Below are positions 1-5,536 of a DNA stretch of 5,536 nucleotides, one piece after another. The number at the start of each line of letters is the position of its first letter. The stretch's first letter is position 1. The DNA comes from JBDTNL01 sp039933785 (GTDB taxonomy: Bacteria; Acidobacteriota; Thermoanaerobaculia; Multivoradales; JAGPDF01), in contig JBDTNL010000134.1 of assembly GCA_039933785.1 (NCBI GenBank), positions 1 through 5,536 on the forward strand, written 5' to 3'. A model generated the notes under the pieces. It was given only the letters and a program-made list of their open reading frames with translations, did not search any database and was not told where the DNA came from. Position numbers and translations under genes: made by a program.

Positions 1-1187
1 CCGATCGCGCCGTCGGGCAGCACGGAGCCATCCGGAGCCGTGATGCGAAGCTCGGTATCGGGGATCGGCGCGCCCACGGTGACGACCTGATTGAGCTCGA
101 GATCGACGTCGTGCGTCGGCACCGGCCGGGTCCGTGGGCCTTCGCCGCGCAGATCGAACGTCACCGCCAGGGTTCCTTCCGCCAATCCATAGCAGGGGCG
201 AAGCGCGGTGTCGCGAAAACCGCGCGGCCCGAACTTGCCGACGAAGGCCTCCATGGTGTCCGGGCGAACCATCTCCGCCCCCACCATGGCGGCGGAGAAG
301 TTCCCGAGCTCGAGCGTCGCCGTGTCCTCCTCCGAAATCCGCTCGACCGAGAGCTGGTAGCCGAAGTTGGGTGCCGGCGAGATCGTCTTCCCGTGTGCCC
401 CGACATGCTGCAGCCAGATCGCCGGCTTGGCGAGAAAGGCGCGCGGTGAGAGCAGCCAGAGATCGAATCCGGAGACGATCGACAGCAGGACGCAGCCGAC
501 CAGCCCCATGTCGTGGTAGAGCGGCAGCCAGGACACCATGCAATCGGCCCAGGCGTGCGCCGGAGCTCCATGCGGAGCACCGATTGCGATGCTGCTCGCC
601 CAACAGTTGTGGATCGCGTTGCGGTGGGTGACGATGACGCCGCGCGGAAAGCCGGTCGAGCCGCTGGTGAGTTGAAGGTAGGCGATGTCGTCGGGCTCGG
701 CCGGCGCTCGAGGTGGGATGCTGCCGACCGTTTGGTCGGCGAGATCCTCGGCGGTGACGCAATGGGTTCGAACGTGCTGCACGCCGTGCTGCAAGGCGTC
801 GTCCCGAAACGCGGCTGTGCAGACCAGGAGCTTGGCGCCCGTGCGTTCGATGAGCTGATCGACCCGTTCCGCCTGCGCCTCGGACGAGCCGAGAGCACCC
901 CCGGGGGCAATCGCGATCGGCCAGGCGCCGAGCAAGAGAGCGCCGAACCAGGCCTCGAACCAGGGCCACGAGGTGGGCAGGCAGACGAGCACGCGGTCCT
1001 TGGGCTGAACGCCGCGGGCCGCCAGCCGCGCCGCGCCACGTTGCGCCGCAGCAAGGAACTCCGGGTACGTGCGCCGCTCGGCCGTCCGCCCGCGGCGATC
1101 GAAGATCGCGACGCCACGCTGGGGAAAGCGCGCGGCGGCGAGCGCCAGGGCCTCGGGCAGGGTTCGGGGAGCGGCGGAGAAGTCCAT
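1..1187 (-). CDS. Fatty acyl-AMP ligase-like adenylate-forming enzyme, partial (C-terminus beyond left edge)
   Basis: Member of the ANL (AMP-binding) superfamily that activates a carboxylic acid, probably a fatty acid, as an acyl-adenylate. The gene reads from an ATG at 1187 leftward without a stop for 395 codons and leaves the window, so the rest of the N-domain, the hinge and the C-terminal lid are not visible. Visible motifs are the ATP-binding loop LTSGSTGFPRGV (residues 173-184), SWLPLYHDMGLVG (219-231), PRAFLAKPAIWLQ (248-260), APNFGYQL (272-279) and CYGLAEGTLAV (332-342). The LPLYHDMGL block and the YGLAE form, rather than the YGxTE usual in acyl-CoA synthetases, favour the FAAL/FadD32-like branch; a long-chain acyl-CoA synthetase remains possible. 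The loop Lys of the usual TGxPKG is Arg182. No good ribosome binding site precedes the ATG. It is transcribed away from trpS, and any pathway partners lie outside the window. Family confident, exact substrate unknown. Confidence 0.85.
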   Translation of the reverse strand, partial: MDFSAAPRTLPEALALAAARFPQRGVAIFDRRGRTAERRTYPEFLAAAQRGAARLAARGVQPKDRVLVCLPTSWPWFEAWFGALLLGAWPIAIAPGGALGSSEAQAERVDQLIERTGAKLLVCTAAFRDDALQHGVQHVRTHCVTAEDLADQTVGSIPPRAPAEPDDIAYLQLTSGSTGFPRGVIVTHRNAIHNCWASSIAIGAPHGAPAHAWADCMVSWLPLYHDMGLVGCVLLSIVSGFDLWLLSPRAFLAKPAIWLQHVGAHGKTISPAPNFGYQLSVERISEEDTATLELGNFSAAMVGAEMVRPDTMEAFVGKFGPRGFRDTALRPCYGLAEGTLAVTFDLRGEGPRTRPVPTHDVDLELNQVVTVGAPIPDTELRITAPDGSVLPDGAI

Positions 1188-1266
1188 GGTTCGAGTGGCG
1201 TCGATTCGCGCGAAGGATACAACGCGCGCCGCGATAGGATTTGCGGTTCAGAGCAGAGGAGATTGC
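1188..1266. promoter_or_regulatory. Divergent intergenic spacer between acyl ligase and trpS
   Basis: This 79-bp gap separates two genes transcribed in opposite directions, so promoters or leader sequences for both should lie here or just inside the genes. On the plus strand TAGGAT at 1235-1240 resembles a -10 hexamer (4 of 6 matches to TATAAT) and would place a transcript start about 20 nt before trpS, but no convincing -35 sits at the right distance. A 10-bp perfect palindrome, TTCGCGCGAA, lies at 1205-1214. The divergent layout is seen directly; the promoter assignment is inference. Confidence 0.35.
1256..1261 (+). promoter_or_regulatory. Shine-Dalgarno site of trpS
   Basis: GAGGAG lies five bases before the ATG at 1267. 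This is a strong match to the anti-Shine-Dalgarno sequence at a workable distance. It fixes the trpS start at 1267 rather than at the upstream in-frame ATG at 1069, which would add 66 basic, low-complexity residues that run antisense through the neighbouring ligase gene. Confidence 0.75.
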
Positions 1267-2244
1267 ATGCGTGTTCTCTCAGGGGTCCAGCCGTCGGGCA
1301 AGCTGCACGTTGGAAACTGGTTCGGAGCGATCCGCCAGTTCATCCAGCTGCAGCAGACCGAAGGCGCGGACTGCTTTTATTTCATCGCCGACCTGCACGC
1401 CATGAATTCGATCGAGAACGGTGCCGAGCTGCGCGCCAACTCGTTGATGCTGGCGACGGACTTCCTGGCCCTCGGGCTCGATCCGCAGCACTCGGTGCTC
1501 TACCGGCAATCGGACATTCCCGAGGTCACCGAGCTGATGTGGATGCTCTCGCCGGTGACGCCGATGGGGCTTCTGCAGCGTAGCCATTCCTACAAGGACA
1601 AGATTGCCCGCGGCGGGGCGGCCATGCACGGGCTGTTCGCGTATCCAGTGCTCATGGCGGCCGACATCCTGATCGTGCATGCCGACCGGGTGCCGGTGGG
1701 CAAAGATCAGAAGCAGCATCTCGAGATCACCCGTGACATCGCGACGGCGTTCAACCAAGCGCACGGTAAGGACCTGTTGCGGGTGCCTGAGCCGATGATC
1801 CTCGCCGAAGTCGCGGTCGTGCCCGGCCTCGACGGCAAGAAGATGTCGAAGTCCTACGGCAACACGGTCGAGATCTTCGCGCCCGAGGCCGAGCTCAAGA
1901 AGCGCATCATGTCGATGCTCACCGACTCGACGGCGGTCGCCGATCCGAAACCGACCAAGGGCACGGCGCTCTATGAGCTGCTCAAGCTCTGCACGCCGGC
2001 CGGCGAATGGGCGGACACCAAGAAGAAATTCACCGACGGCGGCACCGGCTACGGCGATTTGAAGAAGCTCCTCCTGGGCCGGCTGCTCGACACGTTCAGC
2101 ATTGCGCGCGCCCGGCGCGAGCGTCTGGTGAACGACCCGGGGTTCGTGAAGCAGGTTCTCGTGCAAGGGCGCGAGCGCGCCCGTGGTGTCATCTCGGCTG
2201 TGATGACGGAGTGCCGCCGCGCCTGCGGCATGGGTTGGCAGTGA
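1267..2244 (+). CDS. trpS: Tryptophanyl-tRNA synthetase
   Basis: Cytoplasmic class Ic aminoacyl-tRNA synthetase that charges tRNA-Trp with tryptophan using ATP, acting as a homodimer in this family. The 325-residue length is close to the roughly 330 usual for bacterial TrpRS. The HIGH-type signature is at residues 9-17 (PSGKLHVGN). The tryptophan-pocket region includes MGLLQR (100-105), YKDK (109-112) and YPVLMAADIL (126-135), where Asp133 corresponds to the indole-binding Asp of the family. GKDQKQHLE begins at residue 145, and the KMSKS loop is intact at 192-196. The C-terminus carries the usual LVNDPGFVKQVL helix. The start at 1267 is set by the GAGGAG site and by the family's typical first residues (RVLSGVQPSG). 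The stop TGA overlaps the GTG start of lspA, suggesting one transcript with coupled translation. No missing residues or frameshift seen. Confidence 0.98.
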   Translation: MRVLSGVQPSGKLHVGNWFGAIRQFIQLQQTEGADCFYFIADLHAMNSIENGAELRANSLMLATDFLALGLDPQHSVLYRQSDIPEVTELMWMLSPVTPMGLLQRSHSYKDKIARGGAAMHGLFAYPVLMAADILIVHADRVPVGKDQKQHLEITRDIATAFNQAHGKDLLRVPEPMILAEVAVVPGLDGKKMSKSYGNTVEIFAPEAELKKRIMSMLTDSTAVADPKPTKGTALYELLKLCTPAGEWADTKKKFTDGGTGYGDLKKLLLGRLLDTFSIARARRERLVNDPGFVKQVLVQGRERARGVISAVMTECRRACGMGWQ

Positions 2245-2849
2245 CCGCGGACGTGCCGGTGCCGGCCAAAGCCACGCCGGCAGAGGCGCGACGGCGCCTG
2301 CTGCGTATGAGCGGTATCGCCGCCCTGGTTGCGCTGGCGGACTTCCTCACCAAGACGCTGGCGCTGCGCGAGCTCCATCCCTACGAACGACTGACCTACC
2401 TCCGTGACACCCTACGGCTCGAGCTGGTGGAGAACACCGGCGGGTTTCTCGGCCTCGGGGCTTCGTGGCCCGCGCCCTTGCGGTTCGCGGTCTTCGTGCT
2501 TTCGTGCGCGGTGTTGCTGGGGGTCCTGATCAGCGTCGCCTGGGGGCGCCACCGCCCGTCGAGGGCGGAGACCTGGGGGCTCGCCCTGATGATCGGCGGC
2601 GGCGCCGCGAATTGGGTCGATCGCTTGTTCGGGAGCGGAGTCGTCGATTTCCTGAACGTCGGCATCGGTGAGCTTCGTACGGGGATCTTTAACGTCGCCG
2701 ACATGGCGCTGATGTTCGGCGCGTTCATGGCTGCAGTACCGCTGATGATGCGTCGCGACGAAAAGCCCGCGAGCGAGGCCGTCGAGGAAGCCGCTAACTC
2801 GGAGGAAGCGCCGGGGGCAGCGGCTGGCAGCGCGGACACCAGAACGTGA
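2241..2849 (+). CDS. lspA: Lipoprotein signal peptidase (signal peptidase II)
   Basis: Inner-membrane aspartic peptidase that removes the signal peptide from prolipoproteins after Lgt has added diacylglycerol to the lipobox cysteine. About four membrane segments are visible, near residues 23-42, 79-101, 111-130 and 150-170. Conserved features are Asp34 and Lys38 in the first helix, ENTGGFLGLG (64-73), NWVDR (124-128), VVDFLNVGIG (134-143) and FNVAD (150-154). Asp136 and Asp154 are 18 residues apart, as in the catalytic dyad of structurally known LspA; Asp127 is also conserved. At 202 residues it is longer than the usual 150-180, because of a 22-residue charged N-terminus and a 30-residue Ala/Glu-rich tail after residue 172. 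The chosen GTG start overlaps the trpS stop (GTGA) but has no clear ribosome binding site; ATG at 2307 (residue 23) is the main alternative and would begin right at the first helix. The 3' end overlaps the opposing nei gene. Confidence 0.95.
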   Translation: MTADVPVPAKATPAEARRRLLRMSGIAALVALADFLTKTLALRELHPYERLTYLRDTLRLELVENTGGFLGLGASWPAPLRFAVFVLSCAVLLGVLISVAWGRHRPSRAETWGLALMIGGGAANWVDRLFGSGVVDFLNVGIGELRTGIFNVADMALMFGAFMAAVPLMMRRDEKPASEAVEEAANSEEAPGAAAGSADTRT

Positions 2850-3657
2850 TCCTGGCATCCAGTCCCTGCTTCTCGGACTCGAGGATCGCGCCGCAGTTCC
2901 TGCACGGCCGGCCGCCTCGGTAGTAGACCCAGAATCCTGCCGCCGGCTCGCTCGCGTGCGTGGTGCGCCGCTGGCGGGCGTAGGTCGTGATTCCCTCCTT
3001 CGATGAGGGCAGGACATTCGCGGCCATCAGCCGCCGCGCCGTGGAGAGAATCCGCTGAAGGTCGGCGTCGGTGAGCGCGCTGACCGGCGCCGACGGGTGA
3101 ACGCCAGCCACGAAGAGAGTCTCTGACTTGAAAATGTTGCCGATCCCCGCGACCACGCCTTGGTCGAGCAGCGCCTGCGCGATGGGTCGCTCACCCTGAG
3201 CGCGCAGCCGGCGCAAGGCCTCGTACTCGTCGAAATCGGAGCTCAGCAGGTCGGGTCCGAGCCGCTGAAGCTCGCGCTGGTGAGCAAGCGCATCGGATCG
3301 CATCAGCTCCGCAACCGGGACAGCGAACCCGACCACCACGAACCGCTCGGTTTCGAGCACTACCCGAGCTTGTGCTTTTGGCCGTTGCCAACGTTCGCCA
3401 TGCCGGTACAGGTGCCAGCTGCCGCTCATCTTCATGTGGCTGCGCAGCACGAGATCACCGGAGAAGAAGATCAGAACGTGCTTGCCGCGGGCCTCGACTC
3501 GTTCTACGACACGGCCCGGTATCGGATGGTCCTGACTCTTCTGATCACTCTTCTGATCGATGTGCGCATACGCGGATTCGAACTTGGTCACCAGGTCGCC
3601 GGCGAGTGCCGCGTGAAGCGTCCGGGCAGTGCGAAAAAGGGTGTCGCCTTCGGGCAT
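2794..3657 (-). CDS. nei: Fpg/Nei-family DNA glycosylase and AP lyase (endonuclease VIII-like, Nei2 type)
   Basis: Bifunctional base-excision repair enzyme expected to remove oxidised bases and cleave the abasic site by beta/delta elimination. After removal of Met1 the N-terminus is Pro2-Glu3, the catalytic nucleophile and acid of the family, within MPEGDTLFR. Lys59 in RGKH is the beta-hairpin lysine, and HMKMSGSW (74-81) holds the lesion-loop methionine. The helix-two-turn-helix has GIGNIFKSE (171-179) with Asn174. The zinc finger has Cys252/Cys255 and Cys274/Cys277, with Arg269 before the second pair. The MPEGDT start, as opposed to MPELPE, and the GIGNIFKSE helix favour Nei2-type endonuclease VIII over MutM/Fpg. 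The 287-residue length is normal. Two oddities are a perfectly repeated DQKS at 34-41 and an 18-residue zinc-finger loop where E. coli Fpg and Nei have 16. It starts 6 nt after the lhr stop without a clear ribosome binding site, so coupled translation is likely. Confidence 0.95.
   Translation of the reverse strand: MPEGDTLFRTARTLHAALAGDLVTKFESAYAHIDQKSDQKSQDHPIPGRVVERVEARGKHVLIFFSGDLVLRSHMKMSGSWHLYRHGERWQRPKAQARVVLETERFVVVGFAVPVAELMRSDALAHQRELQRLGPDLLSSDFDEYEALRRLRAQGERPIAQALLDQGVVAGIGNIFKSETLFVAGVHPSAPVSALTDADLQRILSTARRLMAANVLPSSKEGITTYARQRRTTHASEPAAGFWVYYRGGRPCRNCGAILESEKQGLDARITFWCPRCQPLPPALPPS
3535..3558. repeat. Perfect 12-bp tandem duplication inside nei
   Basis: Two adjacent identical copies of ACTCTTCTGATC occupy 3535-3546 and 3547-3558. 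Read on the minus strand they encode DQKS twice (residues 34-41 of the glycosylase). The unit is a multiple of three, so the reading frame is kept. It looks like a replication-slippage duplication in a surface-loop region between the N-terminal strands and the catalytic lysine. Confidence 0.95.
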
Positions 3658-3663
3658 CGCTGG

Positions 3664-5536
3664 TCAGACTCGAGGGGAGAGCGGCGGGCGCGGAGCGCGA
3701 AAGCCCCTCGGCTGAAGACCCGCCGCCGTGGTCACGAAGCCCTTGGCCTCCAGCATGGCTGCGAGCGGATGTATTGACGCCGGAATGCCGGAGATCTGCT
3801 CGATGAGAAACGCGCTCCGATCCTCCCGGGCCCGCAGGCCGAGCTCGGCGAGCTTCGAAGCCAGGGCTTCTCCGACCCGTTCCCGGTCGGCCTCATCGTC
3901 AGGCAGGAATACCCAGAGATTCTTGCCCCCGCGCGGCAGATACGCCGCCAAGGTGCCGTCGATCAGGATGACCTGAGCTCCTGCGGAACGTGCCAAGCGG
4001 CCGGCAGGCGAGAGGGTCTCCTCGCTCGCGAGAGGGGGCCAGGGGAGCAGGCCGCCATAGGGATTCGCCGGGTCTGTAGCCGAAAGCACGACGACCTCAG
4101 GCACCTCGGCGCGTTCACGCACGCCGCGCAGAAGCTCGAGCGCCGCCGGCATGGCGAACTGCAGGCCACCGATACCCGCCGCGAAATAACCCCGTCGCAC
4201 CTTTCCGGCTTCTTCCATCACCCGCAGAACGTCATAGACCGGGCGGAATCCGCCGCCGAGACCCTCGACGTTGGCAACGCCACGAGAGACCAAGCCATAC
4301 CGCGCCAGCAGAACTCGCGCCTGAGCGGCGGCTCGAGCCGTGGCGGCCGGGACGTCGGATGAAGATGGGCGATGCTCGGCGACCAGCGCCCAGCGTCCTT
4401 CGCCGCTCGGCGGAACCACTCGACGCGAACGGAACGTGCGGTGGTCTTCGTTCGGCCGCGCGTGGCGCCGATTGGCCCGGGTGCTGCCATGGCCGGTGTA
4501 GGCGCGCAAGGCGCGAAAGCTGTCGTTGGTGACCATCCCTTTCCAGACCAAGTCCCACAAGGCGTCCGCGGTCTCTTGCGGATAGCCGCCTCCCGCCGCC
4601 TCGTGGAGCGCCGCGAAGAACGAAGCACCCGAGCGCTCCAGATGTGCGCGCAGCAACTCCGCCCGGCGCGAGAGACCCTGGGTCACCACGGTCGCAGGTG
4701 CAGGCGCGACGAGCAGCGGGAGTTGGTCGGTGAGATAGAGCGCCACCCGGCCGTCGTGTTCGCCCACGGCTTCACACCCTACCCAGACGACTTCGCCCGC
4801 GGCGGCGAGCGCGTCGAGATCGGCCGCTTGGTATTCGAGCACCCGCGCGGGCAAGAGCTCGCGGTCGAGAGCGGAGGCCAGGAGCGGACACCCGGCGAGC
4901 TGTTCGATCACGTCGAGCAGGCGCTCGAGGCCGCGCCGCGGGCGGGCGATGCCCTGCCAGGCGACGAGGAAACGCGCGAAGGCCACGGGTTCGACGGGCT
5001 CGACTTGGTTGCGGACCCGGGCGAGAGAGCGCCGGCGAATCGCGGTGAGGACATCGGGTGTGCACCACTCGAGACCGACCTCTCCCGGGAGAAAGGCACC
5101 GTGCAGGAGCTTCCCGATCTTTTCCAGTCGCTGAAGCAGCGGCTCGACTTCGGGCGGTGCCAGCCTGTAGCGCTCGGCGATTCGATGGGCGGCGAAGGGG
5201 CCATGCGTGCGAGCGAAGCGCAGAACGATGGCGAGCAGAGGCTCGTCCGGCGGGGCGAGGAACGCTTCGGGAAGACCGGGCGGGAGGGCAACTCCGAAGG
5301 CTTCACGGAACTGTGCCGCGTGCTCGGCGGCGATGAACCGTTCTTCGCCGGCGAGGCGCACCGCGAGGGCGCGTCGGGCGCGCACCAGGCGGTCGATACC
5401 CTCCGCGACTTCGGGCGACGCGCTGCGAACGGCAATCTCCTCGCGGTCGAGATCGCCCAGGCGCAGCAGCAGGTCGTGTACGCCGTCGTCGCTCCGGGCG
5501 CGACTGTGCGCTTCCAGGTGTTGCAGGCGATCCTCG
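3664..5536 (-). CDS. lhr: Large ATP-dependent helicase Lhr, C-terminal part (N-terminus beyond right edge)
   Basis: C-terminal 623 residues of an Lhr superfamily-2 DNA repair helicase, a protein of roughly 1,500 residues. The frame is open from the right edge to a TGA at 3664-3666. The ATPase core lies outside, so motor motifs cannot be judged; what is visible is the C-terminal winged-helix/beta-barrel region. Recognisable family blocks are VRLAGEERFIAAEHAAQF and FGVALPPGLP (about 59-89), RTHGPF (109-114), the VEPVEPVAFARFLVAWQGI stretch (about 178-196), YGLVSRGVANVEGLGGGF (413-430), RRGYFAAGIGGLQFAMP (447-463), LSATDPANPYGG (484-495), ILIDGTLAAYLPRGG (523-537) and the terminal GFVTTAAGLQPRGFR (599-613). 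Numbers count from the first full codon at 5535. A GTG at 5385 could begin an open frame, but homologous sequence continues upstream of it, so it is not the start. Six bases separate the stop from the nei start, suggesting one transcript. No internal break seen. Confidence 0.95.
   Translation of the reverse strand, partial: EDRLQHLEAHSRARSDDGVHDLLLRLGDLDREEIAVRSASPEVAEGIDRLVRARRALAVRLAGEERFIAAEHAAQFREAFGVALPPGLPEAFLAPPDEPLLAIVLRFARTHGPFAAHRIAERYRLAPPEVEPLLQRLEKIGKLLHGAFLPGEVGLEWCTPDVLTAIRRRSLARVRNQVEPVEPVAFARFLVAWQGIARPRRGLERLLDVIEQLAGCPLLASALDRELLPARVLEYQAADLDALAAAGEVVWVGCEAVGEHDGRVALYLTDQLPLLVAPAPATVVTQGLSRRAELLRAHLERSGASFFAALHEAAGGGYPQETADALWDLVWKGMVTNDSFRALRAYTGHGSTRANRRHARPNEDHRTFRSRRVVPPSGEGRWALVAEHRPSSSDVPAATARAAAQARVLLARYGLVSRGVANVEGLGGGFRPVYDVLRVMEEAGKVRRGYFAAGIGGLQFAMPAALELLRGVRERAEVPEVVVLSATDPANPYGGLLPWPPLASEETLSPAGRLARSAGAQVILIDGTLAAYLPRGGKNLWVFLPDDEADRERVGEALASKLAELGLRAREDRSAFLIEQISGIPASIHPLAAMLEAKGFVTTAAGLQPRGFRAPRPPLSPRV

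Noticed and set aside
161..1222. 353-codon open frame on the minus strand
   Set aside because: It is a different frame of the acyl ligase gene. Its translation is rich in Ser, Arg and Pro with no family motifs, whereas the frame starting at 1187 shows continuous ANL motifs to the window edge.
1069..1266. Upstream in-frame extension of trpS
   Set aside because: It adds 66 residues unlike any TrpRS N-terminus, lies partly antisense to the ligase, and ignores the strong GAGGAG site before 1267.
513..1583. 356-codon open frame on the plus strand
   Set aside because: It runs antisense through the ligase and then out of frame into trpS, with Arg/Ala/Gly-rich low-complexity translation. It is a GC-driven shadow.
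1279..2166. 295-codon open frame antisense to trpS
   Set aside because: Its translation is His/Arg/Glu-rich with no recognisable motifs, and it lies opposite a fully conserved trpS.
2007..2240. Upstream in-frame extension of lspA
   Set aside because: It lies inside trpS in another frame and encodes Arg-rich sequence with no LspA similarity; real LspA sequence begins after 2241.
2780..2870. Possible bidirectional terminator between lspA and nei
   Set aside because: The genes overlap here, and I found no stable stem followed by a T run on either strand.
2412..3017. 201-codon open frame antisense to lspA and overlapping nei in another frame
   Set aside because: It is a shadow of two well-supported genes, with no motifs of its own.
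3160..3777. 205-codon open frame on the plus strand opposite nei and the lhr 3' end
   Set aside because: It is antisense to strongly conserved glycosylase sequence, with no recognisable domain and no ribosome binding site noted.
5385..5385. GTG at 5385 as the start of a separate 573-residue protein
   Set aside because: The same frame stays open to the window edge, and Lhr-like sequence continues upstream (LLLRLGDLDREEIAVRS and on), so this is the interior of lhr.

Overview
The window is a compact, GC-rich stretch of ordinary bacterial chromosome with five protein genes and almost no non-coding DNA. The protein set suggests a Gram-negative bacterium with high GC. It includes a lipoprotein signal peptidase with the NTGGFLGLG / VVDFLNVGIG / FNVAD signature, a fatty acyl-AMP ligase-like enzyme and a full-type Lhr helicase. 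Proteobacteria, Myxococcota or a related deltaproteobacterial-type lineage would fit, but the sequence alone does not settle this.

Layout: (1) 1-1187, minus strand, the N-terminal 395 residues of an adenylate-forming acyl ligase that resembles fatty acyl-AMP ligases; it is cut by the left edge. (2) 1188-1266, a 79-bp divergent spacer that must carry the start signals of both flanking genes. (3) 1267-2244, plus strand, trpS (tryptophanyl-tRNA synthetase, 325 aa). It overlaps by 4 nt (GTGA) with (4) 2241-2849, plus strand, lspA (signal peptidase II, 202 aa). (5) 2794-3657, minus strand, an Fpg/Nei-family DNA glycosylase (287 aa), whose 3' end overlaps the 3' end of lspA by 56 nt. (6) 3664-5536, minus strand, the C-terminal 623 residues of the large helicase Lhr, cut by the right edge and ending 6 nt before the glycosylase start.

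Functionally there are two transcription units facing each other, plus one divergent gene. trpS-lspA pairs two housekeeping functions, tRNA charging and lipoprotein maturation. lhr-nei is a DNA-repair pair of helicase and base-excision glycosylase/AP lyase, an arrangement also known from mycobacteria. The acyl ligase is unrelated to both and probably begins or belongs to a lipid or polyketide locus to the left.

No mobile element, RNA gene, CRISPR array or clear terminator was seen, and nothing points to an undescribed system. The most interesting points are the lhr-nei pairing, a perfect 12-bp in-frame tandem duplication in nei, and the tail-to-tail lspA/nei overlap that encodes half of the glycosylase zinc finger.
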